This document shows positions 47,415-59,779 of a stretch of 64,000 nucleotides of DNA, one piece after another. The notes under the pieces are model-generated. The model did not search any database, was not told the origin of the DNA, and saw only the letters and a list, made by a program, of their open reading frames with translations. A program made the position numbers and the translations under genes. The first letter of the stretch is position 1. Every line of letters begins with the position of its first letter. This DNA is from Lytechinus pictus (lineage: Eukaryota > Echinodermata > Echinoidea > Temnopleuroida > Toxopneustidae), in NCBI RefSeq assembly GCF_037042905.1, contig NC_087249.1, positions 36,657,401 to 36,721,400 of the forward strand, given 5' to 3'.

Positions 47415-48690
47415 GCACTTTCATTGGATTGGATTTTGGATTTTATTGCAATAAAAAAAAACTATCAAAATACAATCACAGCAGTCAAAGACTGAAATGT
47501 GTGAATGTTTACATGTACAAATAGAAACACAACAAAATATAAAGTAAACATTATAAATAAATATTTAAATACAATACAAATTCATACAGATGAAAAAAAA
47601 TGTATCATAATTAAATACCAAAGGCCACAACATAATTACTACAAAGTGTCACCAATGAAGAATAGGGGGAGTGAAAGATTAGGAAGAAAGAGGAGAAGAG
47701 AGGAAAAGGATGAGAAAAGGGAAATAAATTGGATAGACAATAAGAGGTGGAAATAAGAGGCAACCTTAAGAATAAAAACTCATTATACAATACAAGACAT
47801 TTAACAATGGTCACTAAAATGTAAGTTAAGTAGTAATTGTAATTGAATCTGAATCGAGCACAAAAAGGGGAAAATAGAGCTGAGGATATAGGCTCCCTGA
47901 AAGAAGTTAAAGCACTATGTTGATATTGCACATGAGGAGATTAATTGCAATATTAAACGTTTGCAAACCATACAAATTCAAAACCTGAAACAGTACAACA
48001 AATAATTCCTAAAAGAAAAATAGGAGGGGAAAAAAAAAGAAGGGGAGTGAGAGAGGTAAAATGAAAAATAAATAGAAAGAGAAAAAAAGGAAAGAGAAAG
48101 AAAGAAAGAAAGAGGGAGGAAAGGGGAGAGAGAGAGAGGAGAAAAGGGGAGAAAGGAGAGAGAGGAAAGAGAAAGGGGAGAAGCAAGGAAGAAGGGGGAG
48201 AGAATTCCGAGAGGAGAGAGAAAAGAAAGAATAACAGAAGACTGAATGGAAAAAAATATAGAAAAAAGACAGAAATTAGGAGAGAGAAAATAGAAAAGTA
48301 CTGTCCATCAACAAAAGATACAAGTTAGAAATGAAATTAAACAAGTTTCAAATCATTGATTATCTTCACTGCTTGAGGTTGGAATGAATTTTGGTACCTA
48401 GAAGTACGGCAAGGTACGCAACAAAGTGGGTCAGAATTCCTCAACTGACGGAAATTTGGCAAGGCATCTCTACGTTGTGGAAGCATGCATGCATGCCTTG
48501 ATTGTACAAAAGATCTGACAAACCTTGTAAGCAATTGTGAGCGTCTATCAGCAAGGGTTGGGATGTCCAAACACTCAAGGGCATGAAGATAATCAATTCC
48601 TGTTAACATCCTCAATATGCCCAAGCATTGAGGGATCACAAATCAAGGATAGGCAGAGATGTGGATTGTCAGTTACCCTCTCGATCTTAT
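47415..48690 (-). mobile_element. LINE 3' fragment inserted in DIRS relic D
   Basis: The minus strand at 48337-48639 encodes IPQCLGILRMLTGIDYLHAL, ECLDIPTLADRRSQLLTRF and LRNSDPLCCVPCRTSRYQNS, the C-terminal ORF2 region of CR1-group LINEs. A long 3' region follows, including a GA-rich tract (48010-48240), ending near 47420 in CAATAAAATCCAAAATCC. It interrupts sequence homologous to C at 42490/42660. Confidence 0.75.
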
Positions 48691-50505
48691 GCTCTACAGT
48701 AGTATGGCGATCTCGGTCGCACTGTTGAACTGTTGGTGGAGGATGGGGAAGGCCGGTGAGGCGGCTCCAACCTTGCCATGACATTGGAACAATGCTATAA
48801 CAAAAAAAGCCGTCCCGCACGACGGATTGGGTAAATGCGTCACTTGCTCCCATGCATGGAAGAGGCGGAGATGCCCACCGACTGGACCCCATGCTCGAGG
48901 CACCACAGGTATCCTCAGCCTGTGGTCTGGCTTGTGATCGGTGGTATGCTGTATCCACTGACCCGAGATAGCATAGCTACAGGAGGCATGCTAACGTTCG
49001 CCGTGACATTCGACTCCGATGCTTGTGCCTGTAAGCCCGCCTCTGAGGAAGGCGGTGAGCTCACCCGCTGAGCGGGTATGATGTTCATATCGGAAATCCA
49101 ACCTCTCTATACAGCGGACAACGCTGGGAAAAGAGGTGCCTAGTCAAGCCCTCACTCAACAGAGTTGGGGAGAGTAGGAAATGCGGCAAAAATAAACCTT
49201 CCCATCTGAATATAGAAAAGGAAGATTTTGCCAAAGCAAAGCTGGCCTGAGGGGCTGGCCTCTCACATGCAGCCTTAAAATCTTTCATGAGCGAGGTGCC
49301 CAAGGCAGAAAATAAGGGTAGGCTGAAAGAAGGAATCTTCCTCTCCATCTATGGGTAGATGTGAGGGAGGTTCTGCTTAAGGAGCTCATTGGAATCCTGT
49401 GCAGGCTGGTGGAAGGCGAGAGCCGTATAGCCAGGCGAGTCTGTAAATGGTTCTTCCTCAGACATAACCTACACAGCCCCATGAATGACTCACAAACAGA
49501 ATGGGGAGTCTGCCGACAGACTGGGGACGAAAACCAGTGTTAAGGGAAAACCTGCGTATTAGATGAGTTGGCCGGCGATTCATGACGAATCGCTAAAGAC
49601 TACCAGTGTGCGGAAATGGCGGCATCTGCTTGATCAGCTCGGAGCTCGGGGACATCAGCAACAGAAGCTGACGTGGAGCGTGGGGGAACAAACCTGCACC
49701 ACTCGAAGGTGTTCTGGGGGAACATATGAAGTTGCGACACCTGGCCATTGGCACAAGAATCAGAAAAAAAGGTCTGCCCAAGACAACGGGGGCTTACGAG
49801 CTTAGTTTCCCTCTTTTTCTTCTTCTTTTGTGGGCTCTGTGGGGGGAGCAGAAAAAGGTACAGGAGACAGGGGGAGCGAGAAGAAATGTCTCCCGAATCG
49901 GACAGGGTCAGATTTTCCATCAGCAAGAAACGTCTCCCGAATCTAGCAGGGTCAGGTTTTGCATCAGCCCGTCGGGGTCGGACTCCTGTGTCTCCGACTA
50001 GGGACTGGTAGCCCTTTGCTGATGCTCCCATAAGGAGGCTGACAAAGCATTGACCCTTTGCCAAATCGTGTCCCGCGGGGTTCAAAATTGAAAACTTTAG
50101 AGGCCTTCTTGGATTTTTAATAAATATCAATTATTATCATTTTTTGCGCATAGTCTGACAATGGGGCAAACCTAAATGAATACGCATTTTACTGTGATTT
50201 GGATAGTAGAAATTGTTTTCTGGATAGTCTGGTTAATATATTAGTGTTTGAGCCCCCATTCAGGCACAATGGGATTATATAAAGCTGCTTTTATTTTATG
50301 CTGGCACATCGACTTCTATCCTCTTCAGAAGCTCCAAAATTGGCAGATGTTCCCATATATTGGAAAAATACGGAAAAGAGGTGGATGACTGGCAATCCCC
50401 TAAGGGGGATAGGCTTTGCTGTGCCAGCACTTCTTAGCAGCAGTTAGAGGAAAGTCTACTCCTTTGTCTCCACGTAGTTTCAAAACAATGCAAGGCAAAA
50501 GCGAT

Positions 50506-51583
50506 TCTGTGTCTCGCCCACTTATGAAAATAACCAGAAATATCGTGATTTGCGAGGGCACGCAACAGAATTGTATCGAAACTTCATTGTGAAATGACTG
50601 GGATGGAATAACACTTGTCATAAGAGTCTTGCACGTAAACTTTAACGTTGACCTGAAAAATGACCTTTGACCTTACCATGTGACCTCCGACTGCAGCATA
50701 ACATCCCAGGGGGGCCACTTACATTGCCGAGTGGATACCATGCGCGACCAAAAAAACACGTAAAAAGGATGTCTTTTTCAAGATAGGGCACGTTACGTAC
50801 GTAACGTGAAAAGGGTGTCAAAAACGCTAAAATAATGAAAAAAAGGGTATCTATTTTCGCTAGGAAAGCTGCGTGTTTAGGGTCAAATTTGCGGGGATGA
50901 TAAAACAAAATTATAATGTTTTATAAAGGATGTCCATTTTGGCCCCAACACTACGTGTTTAGAGTCCGATTTGCGCGAGGTATGGAAGGTGGGGCCGTAC
51001 TAAACCAAAAAGGTAAAACTGATGACCGACGGACCCGTGACGTATCAATAAAATATCGATGTACTTGTTTAGGGGTTCATTTCAGGGAATACTTGCCAAG
51101 AGTATCGTTTTGTTTCCAATACTTGTTAAGGGTAGGGTTTCAGAAGCCAATACTTGTTAAGGGGTGCATTTTCAGAATATGGAAAATACGTGTTTAGGGT
51201 GCTTTTCGAGACCCCATGGTTGCGCATGGTATCCACTCGTAAATGGAAGTGGCCCCCCCCCCCCGGGCATAACATGCAGGTCCCCCAAGTCCATCAACCA
51301 TCCAAGTTTGGTTGAAAAGTGACTTACGGTTGCAGAGTTAGGTGTCATAAGAGAGTCTTGCATGTAAACTTTAACGTTGACCTGAAAATTACCTTTGACC
51401 CTACCATGTGACCTCCGACTGCAGCCTAACATGCAGGTCCCTCAAGTCCATCTACCTCCCAAGTTTGGTTGAAAAGCGACTTACGGTTGTGGAGTTACGT
51501 GTCATTAGGTTCGTGACGGACGGACGACAGACGACATTTGGATCCCTAAGTCTCGCCTTCACCTCTGGTGGGCGAGACAAAAA
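50506..51583 (+). mobile_element. Tandem-core/hairpin element, family 2
   Basis: Ends show inverted TGTCTCGCCCAC / GTGGGCGAGACA. The body contains two related units, each with CTTTAACGTTGACCTGAAAA, a DR1-like TGACCTTTGACC(T/C) (perfect at 50661-50673) and CCATGTGACCTCCGACTGCAG. The right end is GGACGGACGACAGACGAC followed by the GTCTCGCC hairpin. It is interrupted by the hAT-like MITE at 50705-51267. No ORF. Confidence 0.7.
50705..51267. mobile_element. hAT-like MITE nested in the family 2 element
   Basis: Starts CCCAGGGGGGCCACTT and ends AAGTGGCCCCCCCCCCCCGGG. Inner inverted arms GAGTGGATACCATGCGC and complement. The 8-bp target duplication CATAACAT (50697-50704, 51268-51275) is typical of hAT. 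The uninterrupted sister unit at ~51417 shows the empty site. Confidence 0.85.
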
Positions 51584-53605
51584 GGGGCTTTACTACATTG
51601 CAAAAGCGACTTTCGCCTCAATGGGGGATCTAAAATGTCATATTTTCCAATAAATAGGTCAAATGCATAAAAGGAGTGGGTAACTTCCGCAGCACCCTGA
51701 GGGTTAAGGCTTCGCTGTGCCAGCACTTCATTATATGTAGCAGATAGAGGAACTCTTTCAACTCCAAGAGATTGAAAAACAATAAAAGTGACTTGGCTGC
51801 AAAGCAGAAACGTCTTTTTTCCCTCGATGGGGCTCCAAAATGGCATATTTTCCAATAAATAGGTATTACGTAAAAGGGTGGGTAACTTCGGCAGTCCACA
51901 GAGGGGGTAGGCTTTGCTGTGCCAGCACTTTTTTATATTTAGCAGATAGATGAAAATCTACTCTTTTGTCTTCATGTAGTTCCAAAACAATATAACTGGC
52001 TTTACTACATAGCAGAAACGTTTTTTGCCTCTATGGGGGCTTCAAAATAGCATATTTTCCCATAAATAGGTCAAATACGTAAAGGGGTGGGTAACTTCAG
52101 CAGTCCCCAGAGGGGGTAGACTTTGCTGTGCCAGCACTTTTTTATATGTAGCAGATAGATGAAAATCTACTCTTTTGTCTTCACGTAGTTCCAAAACAAT
52201 ATCAGTGGCTTTACTACATAGCAGAAACGTTTTTTGCCCCAATGGGGGCATCAAAATGGCATATTTTCCCATAAATAGGTCAAATACGTAAAAGGGTGAG
52301 TAACTTCTGCAGTCCCTAGAGGGGGTAGGCATTGCTGTGCCAGCACTTCTTTATATGTAACAGATAGATAAAACTCTACTCTTTCGTCTCCATGGTGGTT
52401 CCAAAACAATAAAAGTGGCTTTACTACATGGCAGAAACACTATTTACATCAATAACTGGGATGTACTCATTTGATTTGCTAGTTCATTACGATTAACTTG
52501 CACGCCGAATAAAAGTACACAATTTTTCCTGCGCGTGCACAGCATCTCCCTACGCACGCACTATCCCAAGATCATCACGCAAATAGGCGTCCATTTCCTC
52601 TTTTACTTTCGCCTGCCGCCGTGATCAGACGTTAGCTAAGTACACTCCCACTTTACTTCTTAAAGTGTCCGTTGTTTACATATTTATCTATGTATTTACA
52701 GCCTATATCAATCATTTGCCTTTCGGCTTTAGATTGATTTCATTTATATCTCTACTGCACGGAGCTTTCGTGTTATTATTCACGTTTTTCTTTAAATAAA
52801 CTTGTGAGTTCCGAACCGTCAGTTTCGTTTTCTCACAGACGGGTTGCTTCCGCTTCCCTTCCCCGTAGCTCCGCGCACTACTGCGTGTCGCAGGCATTGA
52901 TACGATGCTCCCTTTTTTCTTGATAATCCTTTTTAATTCTTTATAATTCTTGACTTGCTCCTTTGCCTCGTCTTGAATTGAATTGATTTTATTTCCTCTC
53001 CACAGCTTAGGCTATGGGACAGGTAGGAGCGTCGTCCTTGTTTGTTCTCAAACTTGTTTTCAACTTGTTCTTTTGTGAGTCGGTTGATTGTCTCAATCAA
53101 TCTTTTGTTCTTGTTTGATTAATTAATTGATTGATTAATTAATTAATTGTTTAATAAACTAATTGGTTAATTGTTTAATTATTAATTAATTTTAATTTTA
53201 ATAATTATTTTGAATTGAATTTTTTTTGACTCATTGTCTTTAAAAAAAAAAAGCCTCCCTGTTCTCTATTAGCGGCCTTTGTTTTCGCTAATGAGTTTTC
53301 GGCTTTCCAGTTTAAGGGAAGTAAGTTTTTACTTCTTCCTTTCAGATCAGATCCTTTACTTATTTCTTTTGACCTTTGTCAAAAAAAAAAAAAAAAATTT
53401 TCTTAGCTGATCCTGCTCTTCGTCTTGGACTTAGACATTTTCTGTTTTTAATTAATTAACGTCATGTATACGTGTAATTGATTGAAAAAAAAAGTTATTA
53501 ATTTTATTATTAATATTTTCTGAAAAGGATCTTGCTTTGTCACCTTTCTTGCCCACCCACCCCTCCGCCCCCTTTCTGTTTTCGACCCTCCTTTTGTTCT
53601 TTCAG

Positions 53606-53714
53606 GCTAAGAACTTACCAGGTAGATGAGCTCTTTTGACTCATCTCTTGATGACTCCAAACCTGCCACTGGGAGAGAACCAGACATGGTATTTTGTTCC
53701 CGTGATCAGCGGCG
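53606..53714 (+). other. Conserved exon-like segment in DIRS 5' region
   Basis: A T-rich acceptor (TTTTGTTCTTTCAG) and a consensus donor (GTGAGTATG) bound 109 nt. From an ATG at 53626 it reads MSSFDSSLDDSKPATGREPD then MVFCSRDQR and reaches a stop only beyond the donor. The same arrangement is present in A (~1527-1635), B and C. It could be a first coding exon of a spliced element transcript or a splicing signal without coding use. No similar protein is recognised. Confidence 0.4.
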
Positions 53715-53761
53715 GTGAGTATGAGGGCAAGAGAGTGAGACCCTTTGCGATGGGCTCTATA

Positions 53762-54250
53762 AAGGGTGGAACCGTGGTTTGCGTCCACGTGCCCTGGAAA
53801 AAGGAGGGTGGAACCGTGGAGTTGCGTCCACGTGCCCAAGAGGGTGAAACCGTGGAACCGCGCCCACGTGCCCGAGCGTTTTAGGGTAGAACCGTGGCGC
53901 TGCTGCCACGTGCCTGAAAGGTGATAGCCAAGGCTCCCTCGACGGGACCTGAACCTATTTTGGGGAGTGTTGTACTAGTATAGAAAACCTCACTCCTCCA
54001 GGGCTGCTTGACCCACCGGCTATCGGGTCCAACAAGTCCAAGTTAAGAGCATGGGACTCTTTTCCCGGCACAGACTAGGCTCGATGCTTTGTCAGTCTCC
54101 TTCAGAGAGCATTAGCAAAGGGCTACCAGCCCCTAGTCGCTAGAGACACGTGAGCTCGACTCCGTCAATCTCATGATTATCTGATCAGGGTGGAACCGTG
54201 GAATCGCGTCCACGTGCCCTTAAAGGTGGAACTGTGGAATTAGCTTTCAT
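53762..54250. repeat. GGTGGAACCGTGGA / CCACGTGCC repeats of DIRS copy E
   Basis: About four units at 53762-53915 and two more at 54188-54250, each GGTGGAACCGTGGA..GCGTCCACGTGCC with a variable spacer. Each unit carries a CACGTG palindrome. Also at 24696-24750 and 25020-25180 (B), 45110-45165 and 45437-45594 (C), and the end of A. Confidence 0.85.
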
Positions 54251-54439
54251 GTGCCTAAACGGCTTGATCAGATTTGGGTGACTTTTCTCATGCGAGATAT
54301 CACGTCCCCCCTGTCTCTTGTGCCCTCTTCTGCCCCCCGGCGGGGGCCGCATAGAAGAGGAAGAAGAAGAAATTCTAGGTCGCTAACCCCGCTTCGCGGG
54401 CAGACCTTTCTTTCTAATTCTTGTGCCGATGGCCAGGCG

Positions 54440-55380
54440 TCGTAACTTCATGTTACAACAGAACACCCTCGAGCATCACAGATTTTTATCCTCATGCTCT
54501 CTGTCAGCTAAAACCGCCGTGTCAAGCACCGGGCAGGTCAAGCAGACATTCGCCATCTCACACCTCGGAGAGTCACCGGCAATTTCATGATTCGCCGGCT
54601 CACGCACCTGCAAGGGAAATTCCCGCTAATACACAGGTGTTATCGACTTACGGGCATCGCCCCCCATTATGTCACCAGACTCCCGATAATTGTGGGTCAG
54701 GCGTCGCTACTCTCATGTTGCTTCACACGCCCACGAGCAGTGCGGGTAAATTCCCCCACGCTTCATGTCAGCTTCAGCCGCCGTGGTAAGCACCGTGCGG
54801 TTCAAGCAGTCACCTGCCCTCTCACGCCGGGCTTTTATTGAAACGCTGTTCACCTACACGGTGACCCCGTTTCTATGCAGGTGCTTCCGACATACGGCTT
54901 TCAAGCCAACATGTCGGCAAGCTCTCAGTGATCGACGGCTGGACGTTGCATCCTTACAGGTTGCATCAACACGTCCTGATCATTACGGGTTCTTACCCTC
55001 GTGTTCTCCGTCATTATAGACCGCCGCTACGCGACGGCCGGGCTTATCAGCAGCCTCGGACCAGCCGCCAGCCCATTTTCTTTGAAATTGCAGGCCCTTT
55101 CACCCGCACGGGTGATTTCACGATATGCACAGGTGCTGCTGACGTATGGGTCTCACCCAGCAAGTTGGCAAGCCCCCGTATGTCGCTGGTTGGACGCTGC
55201 AGCCGCTTGGCTGTTTTCTGTCGGTCTTATTGCCGGTGTCGGGCATTGAGCAGATTGAGTTTCTCCCGCCAGCCCGCACTCCGGGGAGCCGTCGGCGAGT
55301 TCACCTGCATGGGTATCCCCCATTAATATGCAGGTACTCCCGAATTCGCCCTCTACGTCAAGCTTCATAGTTTGACCGGG
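54440..55380 (+). repeat. Hairpin-bearing repeat array of DIRS copy E
   Basis: Five to six degenerate units with CACCTGCA/TGCAGGTG arms, for example around 54600-54640, 54845-54890, 55085-55140 and 55300-55335. ORFs cross it in several frames in all copies but contain repeat-derived peptides, so coding is doubtful. Equivalent to 23650-24520 in B and 43740-44930 in C. Confidence 0.65.
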
Positions 55381-56036
55381 CATCGCTTACGGCGACGGCT
55401 CTTTCAGCGGTAACTCTCTCCATTCTACCCCCTAGGCGGGCCTGTAGATTGGAGGTAAGAATTTCTAACATACCGCATGCCTTCCTTCTCTCATGAGAAT
55501 GTTTGGCTGTTTTTGAGAGGGCAACCTATCACGCCCGCGGACCGTCCGCCCAGGCGACGGGACCGTCAGCTTTTGGCCTGAACCTCACTTTTTATACGAA
55601 AGTAAGGGTGCCCTTTCTTTACTTTTAACTCCTACTCTTCCTTGTAAGGTCAGAGTCAGGGCTAGTACAGACACCCATCCTCCAGCGATCGCCGCTGTAG
55701 TGAGGGCGACTCCGATATTAGCACCATCACCGCTCAGCGGTATGTCTCACTATCTCGTAGCTCTGCCGAGCTTATGAGCATAAATATCGGATCTGAATGT
55801 CACGGCGATTAATAGTTCTCCTATACTTAATAATCGCTATGCCTTCACCACCCGGTGCATTATGGTTATTTTTTAACCTGTTTGTCTCGTATTCGGGCGG
55901 CTCGTGCGAGCCCTGCCCGACCTGCCATCATCGGCGTCCTCCCCGGACCCCGCCGGCAGCACCCGCACCGAACGCCCGGAGGGAATCGGCTATTTATATG
56001 CCAGATACCCCTCCTGTTGACATTCATATATACTTG

Positions 56037-57217
56037 CCAACTTTAGAGAAAAAAAAAGAGGAATCCATTTTTCAGAGTAACGAGCGAGTGACATTGTGCG
56101 GGGGAAGGGTGTGGGGGTACCCCTCTGCCACGCCCATGGTTAGAAATTTTTGGAATTTTAGAACGTGAAATGGGGGTTTTCCTTCACTTTTGAAGTGCCT
56201 TTTACCTGTCCACAAAGAAAAAAATCTTAATTTTGTCCCAGTGTAATGAAGCATGAAACAGGAAAATCAACAGGATTCCTTTCATGAAATTGTACCAAAT
56301 TTTTAGACTTCAAAAACATGTAGATCTATTTCCATTACAATATTGTACTAACTGGATATATCCTGAATGAAAATTTGGATGAGATTGATAGAAGTGAAAT
56401 AACTGGATATTTCTCAGAATACTCCTTCTTATTTCTGATTAATTTTGGGTTTGCTCATTTTTTACTTTATTTCACAAAAAACAGACTACTAGTAACAGTC
56501 TAAATGCACATGTAACTTACACATGAACTTAGAATCTATGCAATTGCAAATGCACCGGTACGGTACTCACTGTCACAACCCAGGGAGCTCCGGCCCACGA
56601 AGCGGGCCGCGGCCGCGAAGCGTGCCCGAGCTCCCGGGGTTTACACTGTCACTGTGTTGTACTGCCCACTGCACTGTCTGTATAACGATCGGAATCAATG
56701 TCACATTCACAATCCAAACGATGCATTGGCGACGGTATCCACTTTCCACACACTAAATTTGTAATTTTTGGCTTTAAAATTCCACGGAAAAACTATATCC
56801 TTTGGCCATTAGCATTAGACCGACGATCGTTGAGCTGGATCTTACGTTTGCACACGTATTATGCACTTATTTAATGCATGCAGCGCGGTATCGTGACGTC
56901 CGGCGACGTCGCAGCATGCATTGTATTTTACACATGTTGTCGCTCTAGCTGTGTTTGCACGCGCTTCTGCAATGTGCGCGCCATGTGAGATAGGCAAAGT
57001 GAAAAACTACGTACAAGAGTGTGTTCAGTTGGTGGAAAAATAATGCTATTTGGGATATCGCGATATCCAGGTACCCGCAAGCTTCAGTTTTGTCTAACCT
57101 TCGCTCCAGCCGTTTTTTCAATATTATCAATGTAAAAATTAATGAAAATCTGAATTATGGGGTTGATATTCGTAATGCGGAATTGGCAATAAAAAATCGG
57201 GATGGTTGGCAGGGATG
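56037..57217. mobile_element. 1.18 kb insertion in DIRS copy E
   Basis: Interrupts GACATTCA^CAGCTTGTT, which is continuous in B and C. TTCA is present on both sides (56033-56036, 57218-57221), a possible 4-bp target duplication. The ends share TGCCAAC in inverted order. No ORF with recognisable domains. Contains a GC-rich palindrome at 56578-56640. Confidence 0.7.
56578..56640. repeat. GC-rich palindrome
   Basis: CCAGGGAGCTCCGGCCCAC...GTGCCCGAGCTCCCGGGG: nearly perfect ~28-bp arms with GCGGCCGC near the centre and GAAGCG repeats in each arm. It would form a very stable hairpin. Lies in AT-rich surroundings. Confidence 0.8.
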
Positions 57218-57849
57218 TTCACAGCTTGTTCCCCGAGTCTTTCCCGGTCGAGTAAGCATCATCTCGGTGGAAAGAAACAGCCGTATATCTCATTAGATTG
57301 TCGGCTGTGTACGTGCGTTCAGGCTTGTTTCAAGCCCCAGGCTTTTTCTGTCGGCATTTGTATGCCTACTTCCTGGGCGCACCCACCGTGCCGGGTCGGC
57401 GAGTTCACACCAAACCGTCCGCCGCCAGGCCATCGGTCGAGCTCAAACAGTCTATCCGATAGACTGCCCTCAATGTGGGTCAAGCTTGCGGGCGTCTCCG
57501 CCGCTTCCTCGTGTGGAGTGGGCTACGGTCGATGCATTTACCGTGCCCGTGTGTCGAGTTGTCTTCTTTTTTAGAAGCTTTTTCACTCGGCACACTTGAG
57601 TCGCCTCGCAGGCTGCTTTCATCCTTCTTCCATGCTATGTATGTGGCCATGGTCACTGCGTGACCGAGGATGATGTAATCGTGGTGGGTATACATTTATG
57701 TATGAAATGTATGCGTGTGTGTATGTATACTTATGCCTGTCTAACCACGATCACCACGACCTGTGGATGAGTCCCTCCATGAAAGTGATTTACTTCACTG
57801 GAGCTCTGCTTTTTAGAAGCTTAGATTCTCATCCCCCGCTGCTTAGGGC

Positions 57850-58400
57850 GTCTGTTTTGCCGCCCCTCCGCAGCTTTCGGAACTCCTTGTCTTACCGATA
57901 TCGGACTGTTCCATGCTTTCGCTACTGGCGCCGGCGGTGCTTGCCCTTGCGATCATTAGAGAAACCAGGCCTTGTGGCTGTTTTCGTAAACAACTGGTTC
58001 TCATCGCAGACGGAGGGAAATATTGGTGTTTATTTTCCTCAAGTCGCCTTACTCCTCCGCTTGTTTCTTCAAGCGAGGATTTAGACACGCTTAGCCAGTT
58101 TCCGTCCCTAACCTTGATAGGACAGGGCCGTTGTTACCTCACTCGATTCCGTCGTGAACATAACTGTTGAGGTATCATGTCTGGCGATGTCTGTTGGTTC
58201 AGAGCATCATCGTGACCGACATCTCTTGATTGTCGTTTACACGTAAGATCATGACAGAGGCATTTTTTCGCCAGCTCACCTCTGGCGTACGTTTTCTGCG
58301 GCTAGGGATTGCTCCGCTCAGCGGACATCCATTGCAGCCTAGCCTTACGGGCCCTCTCGCCGATGGTGGCTTCAGTCAAGCCACCTCTCCCGCCGTGGGC
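57850..58400 (+). pseudogene. DIRS RT/RNase H relic in copy E
   Basis: Near 57935-58005 the sequence reads LRSLEKPGLVAVFVNNWFSS, aligning with LFIYLNDWLL of relic D, so the catalytic Y-x-D-D has become V-N-N-W. Near 58205-58300 it reads DCRLHVRS then QRHFFAS, aligning with DCRLHLRPFQRHLLA of D. Several stops and frame changes occur. The same lesions are in B, so they predate the spread of the copies. Confidence 0.6.
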
Positions 58401-59199
58401 GCTGCACCCTCCGGCGGGTGCTTTATTTAGTACGGGAGAGATGGGATCCGGGGTCCTTGTTATGTCGTGATGCGAACCACGTTTTTTCTCCGACACGCCC
58501 AGTTGAGCTGTTTGACCAGACTGTTCTATTCCACATAGACAGCAGGTCCGTGGCAGTTTCTTATTAACATGGTGGCACTCAGTCGTTTTCTCGACACCTT
58601 GACTGCCTTACGAGTGGTTTACTTCAACCTTACTCTCTGCCGTTCCATGTCCTTATCGGACCGCTGAAAACGTACTGCCACAGCTCTCTATCAGAATTCT
58701 GCAGATGTTCTGCCCTCACGCTTTTGAGACAGATATCGAATTCTGGGCGCTTTCCCCCACGCGGGGGCTTCTGAGATATCTCGCATTCCTTTTGTTTGCA
58801 TCGCTGCGGCTTGGCTTATTTTATTAAGCCGGTGACCCAACCGAGGCTTTTATTAGCCTCGCTGTTGCCTTCTCGGATTGATTGATTGATCACTTACTGA
58901 ACCGTTCAAGTTTCAGTCTTCCGATCACGATTCTTGTCGAATTTTCAACAAAGTCTGATCGGTTATTGATCATCGGCGATTATCATCCCTCCATTCACGG
59001 ATGATTAATACCTTCAATCCGAATCTTACAAACTCTTGAGTTTCTTCTCGAACGTTGAGCTTGTATGGTTTAGTCCGTCATGGCGCCTGTCGGTCGTTCT
59101 TGACGCTTGACTAACTCCCTCTTGGGTCGGTATTTAGGGTATCTTTCGTCTGTCTATCAGTCGAGATCCCTCCTGTATCTGTTTATCTGTAACCATTTA

Positions 59200-59460
59200 C
59201 AGTACGTAGCCTTACATACTTATGCATCGCTCCCAGACTTTTGCCGGGATTGGCGTAGATTAGGCGTGAATTTTAACCCTTGTCTTTGTTTGCCATTCTT
59301 CAGACAATTCCCAACTCTGTTCAGTTGGTTGTATTGTCGCGCGAGCTGTGCGTCAGCTTCTCAAGACATCATTTCACGCTGGATTGTTGAAACAATCAAG
59401 TCAGTTGGTGATGATGTTCTCCTTCTGACACTAGGCCGAGGGCCCATGATACTTTAGTAT
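59200..59460 (+). pseudogene. Tyrosine recombinase relic in copy E
   Basis: One frame from ~59107 to 59457 is open and reads LFSWLYCRASCASASQDIIS then RWIVETIKSVGDDV. The position just before the internal complementary region and the AS-x-S...DIISR-W pattern resemble the C-terminus of DIRS tyrosine recombinases. The catalytic Arg-His-Arg-Tyr set cannot be traced with confidence. Similar relics lie at 20750-20960 (B) and 35980-36200 (C). Confidence 0.45.
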
Positions 59461-59683
59461 CATTTCTTCTTGGGCTCCTTCTATTGAATCGTCGTAAACG
59501 ACATCTTGAGGACCGCCTTTTTGGCGCTCTTCTAATTCCTTGTTCTTAGAACCTTTCTTCACATGAGGCCTTATTTGCCTCCTCTGTCCTTAAGGCAGCG
59601 GCCTTTTCGTGTCTTCATCTCCCTATTTTTGTACGCACTTTCTTAGTCTAGACATGCCTCCCTTCACGTTGAATCCGTGTTGG

Positions 59684-59779
59684 TCTAGCAAATCAAATGA
59701 GTATATCCCAGTTATTGATGTAAATTATGAAAATACCATGACTTTCTTATTTACGAGATAACTGGATATACTCATTTGA
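59684..59779. repeat. Internal complementary region of DIRS copy E
   Basis: CTAGCAAATCAAATGAGTAT...TTGATGTAA complements the left terminus at 52444. It then passes through ATT into ATGAAAATACC...ATACTCATTTGA, which complements the right terminus at 60019. This is the sequence of a joined circle, as in DIRS replication models. Confidence 0.85.

Larger units (their letters stand above)
46690..50075 (-). mobile_element. Divergent DIRS-like relic D
   Basis: Homologous throughout to the interior of copy C (41930-45280) in the same orientation, but much more diverged. Shared landmarks include TGCGATGGATG (46740), the GAAGCTGACGTGGAGCGTGG hairpin-array unit (49670) and GGACTGGTAGCCCTTTGCT (50004). 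It keeps clearer coding relics than the main family. A LINE is inserted at ~47415-48690. Neither terminal repeat is present. The left side is fused to truncated copy C; the right side ends in unrelated sequence (50100-50290, nothing recognised). Confidence 0.75.

Noticed and set aside
54440..55380. CRISPR-like array
   Set aside because: Units are degenerate, of unequal length, lack unique spacers, and lie in a eukaryotic retroelement.
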